DNA of 64,000 nucleotides from Pempheris klunzingeri (lineage: Eukaryota; Chordata; Actinopteri; Acropomatiformes; Pempheridae): NCBI RefSeq assembly GCF_042242105.1, contig NC_092032.1:9812415-9876414 (forward strand). Direction: 5' to 3'. Shown here in pieces: positions 52,111-64,000 of this stretch (positions are counted from its first letter, which is position 1; the number at the start of each line of letters is the position of its first letter). A model generated the notes under the pieces. The model saw nothing but the letters and a program-made list of their open reading frames with translations. It was not told where the DNA came from and did no database searches. The position numbers and the translations under genes were made by a program.

Positions 52111-54846
52111 AAGTTCACAAACAAGATCGCAATGACCTGAGCTAAAAGGGTAAAGTGACCTGTAGCTGTTAAACTAACATACCTGTGAGGTAGTGAAGGT
52201 CAAAGCACACAGCATGATTTTAACAGCAGAGAAAGAAATGCAACTGATTATGTTTCACTGCTGTAAAACTATACCTACCTACTTCTCTCTCTCTCTCTTG
52301 CAGGTCACTTTGCTGACAATAATCCTTGTGTATTACTTTTATTACATCTATCACTCCGTTATCATCTTGGAGGTTGTGGAGCTCCTGCAGAGACACAACT
52401 ACAGAGCACATGTTGACGTCAGCCTCCTGGCTACCTGGGAACAAGTGAGAGAAAGAAAAGAGATGAATGGAAAAACAAATACCAAATATGTGTTGAGAAA
52501 ACAGTTTACTGCCTGTCCTGCATTCATTTGGTACAGTGCCTTCTCTTGGAAAATGAAAGAGATGATTAGTTTATTAGCAGAACATTTGTTCTGCTAAGTT
52601 GTATAAGGTTTGTTTTTGTGTAACACACCCATATTAATTACACAAAGAGAGCCCAACTTGAGAAGTCTTAAAGATGACAGCAATGATTCCCAGGGATTAC
52701 GATGTATTTTGTGTCTGCAGTATATTCGTGCTCTGCGTGGCGTGACGCTCTTCCTTCTCACCGTGAAGTGTGTGACCGTGTTGAGGGCGAACAGGACGTT
52801 GGCCACCTCTGCTACACTCCTCACCCGCTCACTCTCCAGCCTGCTCCGGCCAACGGTAAACACATCGTGCAGCAAGGTCCTCATCCCCAGGACCATCTGT
52901 TAAAATATTATTTCAGAAAAGACAGCTCACAGATGTGGAAAACAGCACGGTTATATCCTCAGAAATCGTGCTGTTTGTTGGGAAACAATAAAGCCAATAA
53001 TCAATTTGATTTCTTTCTCCAATAAATGTAATTTGCAGACACAGCCTCCCACTCACTCATGTAATGCTGCTATTTTTTTTTTCAGATGTTCACTCTTAAG
53101 GCTGTTATTTCAGTATTTTCATCATTAGTTAATCTAAACTTCTTATTCTCAAAGGACAGACAGAGAAGATAAAATTGGTCTCCTTCTTACTGTCTCAGAT
53201 TGCAGGTCTTGTCCTGATGGTGGCGCTGTCTTGTGTGGGGAATCTCCTGTTGGTACAAAGCTCCCGGGCCTTCAGCTCACTTTCCCGCTCCCTTCGGACT
53301 CTCATGTGTCACTGCTGGGGTCCCAGGGCCATTAGGGGCCTCTGCCTCTCTGGCCCTGATTTCCTTTACCCTGGAATTCTCTATCTGTCCTCCACTGTGC
53401 TGTGGACAGCAGTGGTACATACATATTATATCATTTTACTTTTTTTTTCTCTCTTTCTGACTGACTTTCTTTACACAATTTCATTCTCAGTGGAAGAAAC
53501 AATCTGTCAGAGTCCAGATCACTGCTGTCTGTCTTTGTTGTAGGTGATAAGTGTGGCGTCCTCATTGGTCAGAAGTGCCAAAACACCTCAAAGCAGGAGG
53601 AATGTCTTCACTGTGGCAGAAATAGCCGGCTACATCAGACAGAGGGTTTCTGATGTCACTGGGAAGCGTAGACAAGCGTCAACAGAAAATCATGAGGAAG
53701 GGAAGGTGAAGAAAAAGCTGCTCAGCCCATGAAAACAGCAGAATGTCAAGTTCACTGGAAAACATTTTAATGTTGCTGTGCAGCATTTTAAATAGCTATC
53801 ATGTCAAGTGAAGTATTGAGACTATGGTCAGGATTATTGATAGACTACTGGCAATGTTACTGTGGGTGTTTCTTTAAAAAAAAAAAAAAGACCACATTTC
53901 CCATAATCCTGTTGCCCTTTTTTGTACCTCCTTAAATGTTATACATTGCACCACCTAATTATGTTTTAGATTTTCTACTATCTAAGTTAGGAAGTAAATG
54001 TGTTTGCCTTTTGTGTTGCCAGACGTGTTACTTTGAGGAGTTTGAAAGCTTAGTGGATGAACTACTGTTCAGACTCAATGCCCTCTCAAACGGCCTGCCC
54101 CCCAAACCCCATCAGCACAGGGAGGAGGACAGTCCTGTCGTCTCACTCGCACAGGAGCCCTGCAACATGGATGCACAGGCGAGTTAGCCTCATGTCACAT
54201 ATCCAGAAAAAAAAAGGCCACACGGACACCTGCATACCTGCTGTTTGAACGCTGTGTGATTCTGTCGCAGGACTTTGTGAGAACACTAACAGCAGCAGAG
54301 ACAGTGGTGGAAGATCACACAGATGTCAGAGGCCATGAAGTAGCCCTACCTGCATTTCATCTGCTCAGGTAATAAAATCAGTCAAGCATCTACTTAGACT
54401 TTAGACCATTTTCAAGAAAACAGTGAAATCATGAGATGCAAAAAGATAAGAATTCTTGTGTTTTTTCTGTATCATACTGCTTTATTAGGTCCAAGCTTGA
54501 GCTGGAGATGCTGCAGCAGGGAGGCAAAATGGGAAATGGTTCCCCCTTAGACGTAGTTGTGGCGTCAGATAAGTCACAACAACCTGGAAGAAGAGCTGAA
54601 GAAACCCCAAAAGACGGAGAGCTCCAGACTTATTTGAAGACACAAAACCACCTGCCGCTCCCATCACTCATCAGGGTTTGGGCAGAAGATGCTCTGGAGA
54701 AGCAAGTCGACCAATGGACTGAAACAAACGACAGCTGCTGGTTAGGTAAAACTCAGGCCGCCCACACAGAGGTGGTGGTGGAAGTCCTGATCCATGAGCA
54801 GCCTGTAGGGACAAATAAGCAGTTGGGTCCTTATGGAGATGGTTAG
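29268..54846 (+). CDS. pkd1l1: Polycystin-1-like protein 1 (55 coding exons)
   Basis: Whole-gene entry; exon lists are in the domain entries that follow. The spliced coding length is 10,245 nt (3,414 aa), in frame across all 54 introns. Order: signal peptide, WSC, PKD-like repeats, two canonical PKD domains, REJ, acidic linker, GPS-like region, TM1, PLAT, TM2-11, cytosolic tail. This is the polycystin-1 family layout. The lack of leucine-rich repeats and C-type lectin, and the small number of PKD domains, argue against pkd1. The PKD and REJ regions argue against pkd1l2/pkd1l3. PKD1L1 with PKD2 acts in cilia of the left-right organiser (Kupffer's vesicle) to set body asymmetry (established). 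The model is longer than the human protein (about 2,850 aa), mostly at the N-terminus. A diverged pkd1b-type paralogue remains possible. A candidate AATAAA follows at 55105-55110. Confidence 0.78.
33845..35027 (+). other. pkd1l1: pkd1l1 exon 7: large glycosylation-rich ectodomain exon
   Basis: A single 1,183-nt exon, by far the largest in the gene. It encodes about 394 residues of extracellular sequence. It begins at GTGGTGGTG after a GCAG acceptor and ends in phase 1 at G|gtgagt. The middle is a low-complexity insert rich in Asn, Ser, Asp and His with many N-x-S/T sequons (for example [28 protein letters not shown]). After it come two beta-rich units resembling diverged PKD domains ([18 protein letters not shown] and [18 protein letters not shown]). 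Confidence 0.8.
35485..36790 (+). other. pkd1l1: pkd1l1 exons 8-10: canonical PKD domains
   Basis: Exons: 35485-35650, 35921-36160, 36373-36790. Two typical PKD repeats are visible. The first has FLWHFGDAS and [16 protein letters not shown]. The second has [11 protein letters not shown] and [18 protein letters not shown]. The W-x-F-G-D and G-x-Y/F-x-V-x-V signatures are diagnostic. Exon 10 runs on into the start of the REJ region ([12 protein letters not shown]). The intron after exon 8 starts with GC (position 35651), the only choice that keeps the PKD strand GRYDVV intact. Confidence 0.88.
36918..43368 (+). other. pkd1l1: pkd1l1 exons 11-31: REJ, linker, GAIN/GPS
   Basis: Exons: 36918-37099, 37210-37413, 37596-37759, 37845-38087, 38179-38241, 38446-38673, 38822-38893, 38967-39146, 39241-39318, 39845-39987, 40146-40269, 40397-40529, 40644-40836, 40922-40978, 41075-41452, 41540-41797, 41876-41989, 42142-42293, 42427-42527, 42973-43174, 43285-43368. 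REJ signatures include [17 protein letters not shown] and YIQYTWSLY. Exons 14-18 encode an acidic Ser/Asp/Pro-rich linker interrupting the REJ region. Exons 23-29 are helical and GAIN-like ([20 protein letters not shown]). The GPS-like stretch has Trp/Cys features ([26 protein letters not shown]) but no His-Leu-Ser/Thr cleavage tripeptide. Confidence 0.78.
44244..44249 (-). terminator. Candidate poly(A) signal of C1q-domain gene
   Basis: ATTAAA on the minus strand (TTTAAT as written), about 75 bp past the stop codon of the C1q-domain gene. Confidence 0.4.
44321..46034 (-). CDS. Secreted coiled-coil/C1q-domain protein, nested
   Basis: Six coding exons on the minus strand: 45800-46034, 45635-45676, 45314-45355, 45168-45230, 44819-44947, 44321-44610. 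They total 801 nt (266 aa), and every intron is in phase 1 with GT-AG ends. Signal peptide: [20 protein letters not shown]. Exons 1-4 encode a coiled coil ([60 protein letters not shown]). The C1q globular domain opens [19 protein letters not shown] and runs through [17 protein letters not shown] and [14 protein letters not shown] to FSGFLLFPV. There is no collagen repeat, so it resembles the cerebellin-like/C1q-like proteins greatly expanded in fish. These form secreted trimers; roles range from synaptic adhesion to innate immunity. No specific orthologue is claimed. The gene lies wholly inside pkd1l1 intron 32, antisense to it. Confidence 0.9.
46044..46525. repeat. Tandem intronic duplication, unit A
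   Basis: Unit A aligns with unit B (46680-47112) over its whole length. Shared landmarks are TCACCAGTTTAGA, GTCTGGCTCAGT, GTCTTTGATAACACTT, AACATCCTTGAAC, AAACTGTTGATAA and AAGTTCAGCACTAATGTGTC, followed by the exon 33 copy. The left end of unit A lies only about 10 bp upstream of the C1q-domain gene's start codon, so this unit is also that gene's promoter-proximal DNA. Confidence 0.85.
46382..46488 (+). pseudogene. pkd1l1: Dead duplicate of pkd1l1 exon 33 (PLAT exon)
   Basis: This 107-bp stretch lines up without gaps against functional exon 33 (46977-47083). It differs at three positions in the first 87 bases, then diverges. It encodes the same PLAT start, [17 protein letters not shown]. 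Three defects show that it is not used. The acceptor AG is AA at 46380-46381. A CGA codon has become TAA at 46469-46471. The donor GT is TG at 46489-46490. Including it would stop the protein inside the PLAT domain. Confidence 0.88.
46531..46606. repeat. Dispersed repeat, copy 2 of 2 in window
   Basis: The sequence is similar to 28150-28230, with the same motif order (CCGTTGTCATTT, TATTTTAAGACTCAGA, GGTCCA). It lies between the two tandem intronic units A and B. Confidence 0.6.
46680..47112. repeat. Tandem intronic duplication, unit B (with live exon)
   Basis: The second unit of the duplication contains the functional copy of exon 33 with intact tatcag acceptor and AG|gtaaaa donor. The offset from unit A is 595 bp at the exon and slightly more at the left end because of small deletions. 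Confidence 0.85.
49385..49620. repeat. Probable fish interspersed repeat in pkd1l1 intron 41
   Basis: The stretch opens AGGGCCCATATCATGCAAAA and includes GTGATGTCACAAGGGG and GGTCATGTGACC, wording I associate with a widespread short repeat in fish genomes. It occupies most of the 524-bp intron. No open frame or terminal duplication was found; assignment is from pattern memory. Confidence 0.45.
52050..52109. repeat. CA microsatellite in pkd1l1 intron 48
   Basis: About 29 CA units, the longest dinucleotide run in the window, located 128 bp after exon 48. Confidence 0.92.
54023..54846 (+). other. pkd1l1: pkd1l1 exons 53-55: cytosolic C-tail
   Basis: Exons: 54023-54178, 54271-54368, 54489-54846. 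The tail holds an amphipathic stretch, [19 protein letters not shown], resembling the tail helices that polycystin-1 family members use to bind polycystin-2. It ends in hydrophilic sequence and a TAG at 54844-54846. Exon 53 ends CACAG followed by GCGAGT, so intron 53 uses a GC donor; reading through would hit a stop two codons later. Confidence 0.8.
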
Positions 54847-55720
54847 TTATCAACTAATACTCCATAACCTTTTGAAATAAGGTCACCAAGAATTTTTGGT
54901 ACCTCATAAAAAGGCAGTGTAACTAGTTCCTCATGACTTGACATGACAATTAATTAATGGTTTACTGAACTCGAGCCTTTGTAATGCATAAATGAAAATA
55001 CTATTTTGGTTGCAAAGTTGTGGATAAAAAGTTATAATTGAATTGACTGAATTGAATTACCCCTTTTTACAATAAGGCATCTGCAGTGATGCATATTAGC
55101 TCTGAATAAATCTCTACTGGTTTCCATTCTGATTCCTTCCTTACTGACATTAACATGGACATGTACACCAACTAAAGGGATACTTCACCTATAATTTACT
55201 TGCAACCTGCAAATCCAAAAGGTGGGCCATATATAATGCATCAAAGTGGCTTACTGGGTGTCTTTTTTGTAAAGCATTCATTATTTGCAAACTAAAAGTA
55301 ATCAGTATCAATTTAGATATTTGCTATCTAAATACTTCATCACACTCTCTCTAACCCGCTGGCTCACTCACGAGCCTCCAAGTGCAGGAAGGAATCAATA
55401 AATAAAAGTATCCAATCACATCCTCCAACGTATTATTGAGTGGCGAATTGTGATTGGAGGACGGCCGGTGGTGTCGACCAATCACAGCGTGGCAACTCAG
55501 ACAAGTTCCAGCCGGAGGAAGAGGAGGAGGCGTGCGTGATTTCAGAAGTGATTAGTTTGTATGAAAGCAGGAGACCGAGGCGCCTACAGCCACACGTCAG
55601 TATTGATCCGGACGGCGGGTCTGTGCAGCCGACAGTGTTTTGATGATATTCATCAGCCTAATTAGCTCCGTTAATTAAGCGAAGCACGTCGTTAACCCCG
55701 GACCGCGTCATCCCCGCACA
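54847..55720 (+). other. pkd1l1-pdia4 intergenic region
   Basis: These 874 bp separate the pkd1l1 stop from the pdia4 start on the same strand. The left half is AT-rich and holds a candidate pkd1l1 poly(A) signal (AATAAA, 55105-55110). The right third is GC-rich with several CCAAT boxes and forms the pdia4 promoter and leader. Confidence 0.7.
55412..55457 (+). promoter_or_regulatory. pdia4: Paired ER-stress-element-like sites of pdia4
   Basis: The ERSE consensus is CCAAT-N9-CCACG (bound by NF-Y plus ATF6/XBP1). At 55412-55430 the sequence is CCAAT, nine bases, CAACG: one mismatch. At 55439-55457, in the opposite orientation, it is AGTGG, nine bases, ATTGG: again one mismatch. The exact nine-base spacing in both is hard to get by chance. 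A further CCAAT is at 55478-55482. ERp72 is a classical unfolded-protein-response target, so such sites are expected here. Confidence 0.55.
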
Positions 55721-58700
55721 ATGAGGAAGCTTGCTCTGCTGCTCATTGTGCTGCTCGGCGTTGCACAGTTGGCAACTGTCAGCAGATGTGAGGAAGGTAA
55801 GGCTGAGCCATTTATGTGTCTACTACCACTGAGGGAGGTGTTTGAATGGAGCAATGTCGCGAGCTAATGTCATGCAAACTAGCTGGCTAAATTACTGTAG
55901 TTTGGCTAGCTGTGTTAGCACGCTAAGCTAACAGGACAGGGCAGCTAATGTCAACAGAACTGCCACACACACACACAAGTATACAGTTAGTAGGTTAGGT
56001 ATATCTAACATCTGTATTCAGTGTGCTCATCCCTCTCTTACAAACAGGATATATGTTGCTGTCACATGCATGCTTGCCTTGTTTCCTCTACTCTATGATT
56101 GGGGAGTGAAATGCACACCATCTGAGCTTGTACTCAATCAGTGTGTCCTTTTTCCTCTTTGCTCTCAGATGTTGCAGAAGACATGGGGGAGGTTGAAGAG
56201 GAGGATAGTGACGACGAAGAGGACAGTGATGATGAAGACGATGACACAGAGGTGAAAGAGGAGAACGGAGTGCTGGTTTTCACCGACAGCAACTATGACA
56301 TTTTCATGGAGGGCAAAGACACAGTGCTGGTGGAGTTTTATGCCCCATGGTACATCTGTTATTCCTCAGCTCCCTATTCACAAAGGCTTCACATACCTGC
56401 AGACTTTTAATTATTTCCATATTCTTTGATTGTCCTTTTTTTTTTTTTTTTTTTTTTTTTTAGGTGTGGTCACTGCAAACAGTTTGCTGCAGAGTATGAA
56501 AAAATCGCTCAGATTCTTAAGGAGAGTGACCCTCCCATACCTGTGGCCAAAGTGGATGCAACAGTCGCCAGCCAGTTGGCGAGCAGGTTCGATGTGTCGG
56601 GCTATCCCACCATCAAGATCCTGAAAAATGGGGAACCTGTGGACTATGATGGAGAGAGGACGGAGAAGGGTAAGGACATCTCATTCATTTAAGCATCACG
56701 ACCACTTTCCAGACCAAACTTGACCTTTTTTTTTTTCCCCCTATGTAAAGAATTGGCAGTAATATGGTGAATGCCTGTTCGTTTCAGCTATTGTGGCCCG
56801 TGTGAAAGAGGTGGCTCAGCCAGATTGGAAGCCCCCTCCTGAGGCAACGCTGGTGCTAACCAAGGACAACTTCGATGACACCGTTAACAACGCAGACATC
56901 ATCCTGGTGGAGTTCTACGCCCCATGGTCAGTCAATCACAAAAACACAGATGGTGAAATTGCCACAGTGTGCGTCAGTTTTGTGGGCTTAAAAGTGACAC
57001 ATTGGCGTGAGTGAGCTTTTTTAATAGCAGCTGTTGAGACTAAATGTTCCTCAAGTGCTGTAACTGTCCCTCAGGTGTGGACACTGTAAGCGTTTGGCTC
57101 CAGAGTACGAGAAGGCAGCCAAGGAGCTGAGCCAGCGCTCTCCTCCCATTCTCCTTGCCAAGGTGGATGCCACTGTGGAGAGCGAGGTTGCCTCACGTTT
57201 TGGAGTTACAGGCTATCCCACCCTGAAGATCTTCAGGAAGGGCAAGGTGTTCGACTACAATGGACCCAGAGAGCAGCATGGTAGGTACACCTATTGTGTA
57301 ATATCATTTGCACTAACTTGCTTGCTGTCTTCATCCGTCACAGTTAGTTGATCCACCTCCTTCCCCTCTCCCTCTAGGCATTGTTGACTACATGGGTGAG
57401 CAGGCAGGGCCTCCCTCCAAGCAGGTCCAGGCAGCAAAACAGGTGCAGGAGCTCATCAAGGATGGTGACGACGCCGTCATAGTCGGTGTGTTCCCCAGCG
57501 AACAGGACGCAGCCTATGAGATCTACATTGAGGCCTGTGAGTATCATGTTGCTCCATCAGTGTCTGAGCTGTACTATCTGTGCGTAGTGAGAGCACAGAC
57601 TGTCTCTTTCTTTTCTGTCTTCAAATTGGCATGTAGATGTTATTCTCATTGCTGTCTGTCAGGTAATTCACTGAGGGAGGACTTCACCTTCCGTCACTCC
57701 TTCAGCTCTGAAGTGTTCAAACTGCTGAAAGCTTCACCTGGTCAGATTGTCATCGCTCAGCCTGAAAAGTTCCGCTCAAAGCACGAGCCAGCGTCCCACA
57801 CTCTCACAGTGACGGTACTGTCTGTTTCATCGTTTTCAGTATTTTTCTTTTTTTTATACCAGTTTTAATTCAAATTGGTTTCATGGGGTCTGAAACCCTG
57901 AACCTCAAAGGGCTGTGCTTTCTTTCACTTCTAGTTTCAGTGTGAAAATAGACTACATAAGCAAAAAGGGGTTTCACTTAACGAACCCTTCGAGTGCTGC
58001 GTAATCTCTAAAAGAGCTAATATTCACTAAAATGTTTGGACAGTCACATTTTAACACAAGACGCAAACATGTATTTGCCACACAGGACTCTACCTCGGTG
58101 TCAGAAGTGCAGGAGTTCTTCAAAAAGCATGTGATTCCTCTGGTGGGCCACAGGAAGCCAAGCAACGAGGCCAAGCGCTACACCAAAAGACCCCTGGTGG
58201 TTGTGTACTATGGGGTTGACTTCAGCTTTGACTACAGGAAAGGTGAGTTTCTAATACTTGGGTCACTACTTGTGTTTGACCTGGTACATTGTCAAGCAGC
58301 TAATGATCCACCGTCTTATGAGTGGTGGTGTTATATGTCCTTTAGAGTGTGTGTGTGCTGCAGTTGTGTAGGAAAGATGAATCGATTGACACTAGCAACT
58401 ACTCTGAACAATTAACACCACCTGTGGAGGATTTATGACGCCATAACTTTTTTTTTTTTTCTTTAGCTACACAGTTCTGGAGGTCCAAGGTGCTGGAGGT
58501 GGCCAAGGACTACCCAGAGTACACATTTGCCATCGCTGACGAAGAAGACTTCGCAGAAGAGCTGAAGAGCCTGGGTCTGAGCGATAGTGGAGAGGAGGTG
58601 AATGTGGGAATTCTGGCAGATGGAGGCAAAAAGTTTGCCATGGAACCAGAGGAGTTCGACTCAGAGGTGCTGAGTGACTTTGTTTTGGCTTTCAAGAAAG

Positions 58701-59400
58701 GTGAGTGTTTTGTCTTTTTTTTTGTGTGATTAGCTGCAATAATCTTTCTTGCTTCAATATATACTGTGCATGAATAAATAAATTGCATCTAAATCGGTAA
58801 GAATTATCTTCAACAATCATATGGTTTGACATTTTAGTCTGGCCCTGATCTAAATGGTAAAGATGAAGGAAAATGTACTTAAACATGTTTAGTAATGAAT
58901 AATTTTCAGTTTTAAGCAGGTCTAATTGTTCACGCTTGTGAAGTGAAATCACACTTATTCTGAATTTCCTTCCTCCGTCCACAGGAAAGCTCAAACCAAT
59001 CATAAAATCCCAGCCAGTGCCAAAGAACAACAAAGGACCAGTCAAGGTTGTGGTAGGAAAGACCTTCGACGAGATCGTCATGGATACCCAGAAAGATGTC
59101 CTCATCGAGTTTTATGCTCCTTGGTGCGGCCACTGCAAGAAACTGGATCCTGAATATTTGGCTCTGGGCAAGAAGTACAAGGGGGAGAAAAACCTGGTGA
59201 TCGCCAAGATGGACGCCACAGCCAACGACGTGCCAAACGAGAACTACAAAGTGGAAGGCTTCCCCACAATATACTTTGCCCCAAGCAACAGCAAGCAGAG
59301 CCCTGTCAAATTGGAAGGCGGAGACAGAACAGTAGAGGGGCTCAGCAAGTTCTTGGAAGAGCACGCCACAAAGCTATCACAGAAAAGAGATGAACTGTGA
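55721..59400 (+). CDS. pdia4: Protein disulfide-isomerase A4 (ERp72)
   Basis: Ten exons: 55721-55796, 56169-56349, 56464-56669, 56788-56926, 57075-57280, 57378-57536, 57663-57814, 58086-58242, 58467-58700, 58985-59400. They total 1,926 nt, 641 aa, against about 645 in human. The signal peptide starts [18 protein letters not shown]. An acidic segment follows ([19 protein letters not shown]), which binds calcium in the family. Three catalytic thioredoxin domains each carry W-CGHC ([42 protein letters not shown]). Two non-catalytic thioredoxin-like domains (b, b') lie between the second and third. The C-terminus is RDEL, a KDEL-type ER retrieval signal. The enzyme forms and rearranges disulfides in the ER lumen. 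A poly(A) signal AATAAA is at 59622-59627. Confidence 0.97.
56437..56461 (+). repeat. pdia4: 25-T run at pdia4 exon 3 acceptor
   Basis: An uninterrupted run of about 25 T residues directly abuts the TAG acceptor of exon 3 and serves as its pyrimidine tract. Such runs vary in length and can alter splicing. Confidence 0.85.
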
Positions 59401-60348
59401 GAATCTCTCGACAAGTAGCTAAGAACTCTTACCGGGCTAGGGAAGGCTCTCGGAGGACACCTTTGGGAGAGAAGGGAACGCAGCGGAGTTAAATGGCGTT
59501 ACTGAGTTGTTGTGATGATTACAATGTTCAATCATCATTTTTAGTTTCTGTTCATTCCAAGAGATTCCGCTTTCTTCTGTTTTCTAAAAGCATGTAAGCA
59601 CTGACGATTTAAGTCTTTTTAAATAAAACTAAAAATGATGGCGGCTTTGTGGGCCAGCACTTAAACGCGACTCTTGTTACTGTTAATCAACACAGTTCAA
59701 GCTGAAAAGCTTTGCACACATTTCAGAAAAGTGCTAGAAGTAACACCCATGATGACCTCACGTTCTTTGTTTTTATATTTCAAATAATTGAATAAAAAAA
59801 AAAGTTTAAAAAAGAAAAGTGCTAGAAACTCAAATGTTTTAATCACATTTAAAAACAATTGAAACATTAAAAATACAAATGGCTCTACAGCCAGTCAGGT
59901 TAATCAAGTAAATCGCTTAAATTAATACTTCCAACTAACTTGGCTGTATGAGTCTTGGCAGGAGAGAGATTGCCCTCTAGTGGCATCTGTCACAAGAACC
60001 TCTAAAATATCTTTAAACTCTATAGATACAGTGCCAGCATTCGTTCAGCACTATGACATCTCTTTGAACGTTACTAACCTGGCCGGGTAATCGGGGAAAG
60101 TGCATCATGTACTGAAAATATTACATCTTCACATGCTGTATGTACACATGAGCAGGAAACCTGATGAGCTTTCACTAGCTGTCTAAACAAGGAAATGTTC
60201 AGGGTTCTTCACTGATGCAAAACAGTGAAAATCTATCAATCAGATCTAGTCTTACAGGAGGTCGCTGCCTCCTTCACACAAAGGCACTTGAAGATACTGG
60301 CACTGAATAAGTTTGTTCTTGAGATGTTTTTTGGGTGGGGGTGGGTCG
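59401..60348. other. Convergent pdia4 / gpt2 3' UTRs
   Basis: The gap of about 950 bp between the stop codons of the two converging genes is filled by their 3' UTRs. On the plus strand AATAAA occurs at 59622-59627 (pdia4). On the minus strand an ATTAAA (TTTAAT as written, 59838-59843) may end gpt2. No other open frame of note. Confidence 0.6.

Positions 60349-64000
<3,652 letters not shown>

Larger units (their letters stand above)
47441..53705 (+). other. pkd1l1: pkd1l1 exons 35-52: TM2-TM11 channel-like region
   Basis: Exons: 47441-47569, 47657-47830, 47921-48107, 48338-48411, 48516-48907, 48992-49076, 49174-49341, 49866-49984, 50067-50177, 50269-50377, 50539-50604, 51076-51248, 51370-51604, 51818-51922, 52304-52444, 52721-52855, 53199-53414, 53544-53705. 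Hydrophobic segments include [115 protein letters not shown] and [15 protein letters not shown]. With TM1 this suits the 11-span polycystin-1 topology. Exons 43-47 hold the extracellular loop between TM6 and TM7 ([27 protein letters not shown]). Exon 38 plus a 104-bp intron replaces a read-through frame. Confidence 0.85.

Noticed and set aside
53041-53160. Short AT-rich stretch in pkd1l1 intron 50 checked for an extra exon.
   Set aside because: Exons 50 and 51 join in phase without it and no membrane segment is missing.

Overview
The window is nuclear DNA from a ray-finned fish, most likely a spiny-rayed (percomorph) teleost. It has vertebrate genes with compact GT-AG introns, abundant CA/TG microsatellites, fish-type interspersed repeats and no prokaryotic features. 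All gene models below were built by hand: I followed homology-like protein stretches, checked each splice junction for GT/GC...AG ends, and required the reading phase to carry across every intron.

Left third (1-29,267). The minus strand carries the first two coding exons of mllt10 (AF10): exon 1 at 3359-3521 and exon 2 at 265-344. The gene runs off the left edge. Its GC-rich promoter lies around 3.5-3.95 kb. About 9.7 kb away, on the plus strand and head to head with it, is the intronless coding region of skida1 (13251-15764), a SKI/DACH-domain nuclear protein. The mllt10/skida1 divergent pair also exists in human. The rest (3.9-13.2 kb and 15.8-29.2 kb) is non-coding: microsatellites, degenerate fish repeats and AT-rich blocks that look like conserved regulatory DNA.

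Middle (29,268-54,846). One large plus-strand gene with 55 coding exons, 10,245 nt of coding sequence and a predicted 3,414 aa, encodes a polycystin-1 family protein. It is best called pkd1l1. Domain order: signal peptide, WSC, PKD-like repeats, two canonical PKD domains, REJ region, acidic linker, GAIN/GPS-like region, TM1, PLAT, ten more membrane segments, cytosolic tail. The intron that splits its PLAT domain (43,829-46,976) holds a complete antisense gene of six coding exons for a secreted coiled-coil/C1q-domain protein (266 aa). The same intron also holds a dead duplicate of the following PLAT exon. This is the most unusual structure in the window.

Right end (54,847-64,000). pdia4 (ERp72, 10 exons, 641 aa, three CGHC thioredoxin domains, C-terminal RDEL) starts 874 bp after pkd1l1 ends, behind a cluster of ER-stress-element-like boxes. 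It converges on the 3' half of gpt2 (alanine aminotransferase), which is on the minus strand and runs off the right edge.

The neighbours share no common pathway: chromatin/transcription (mllt10, skida1), ciliary sensing and laterality (pkd1l1), secreted C1q-family protein, ER folding (pdia4) and amino-acid metabolism (gpt2).
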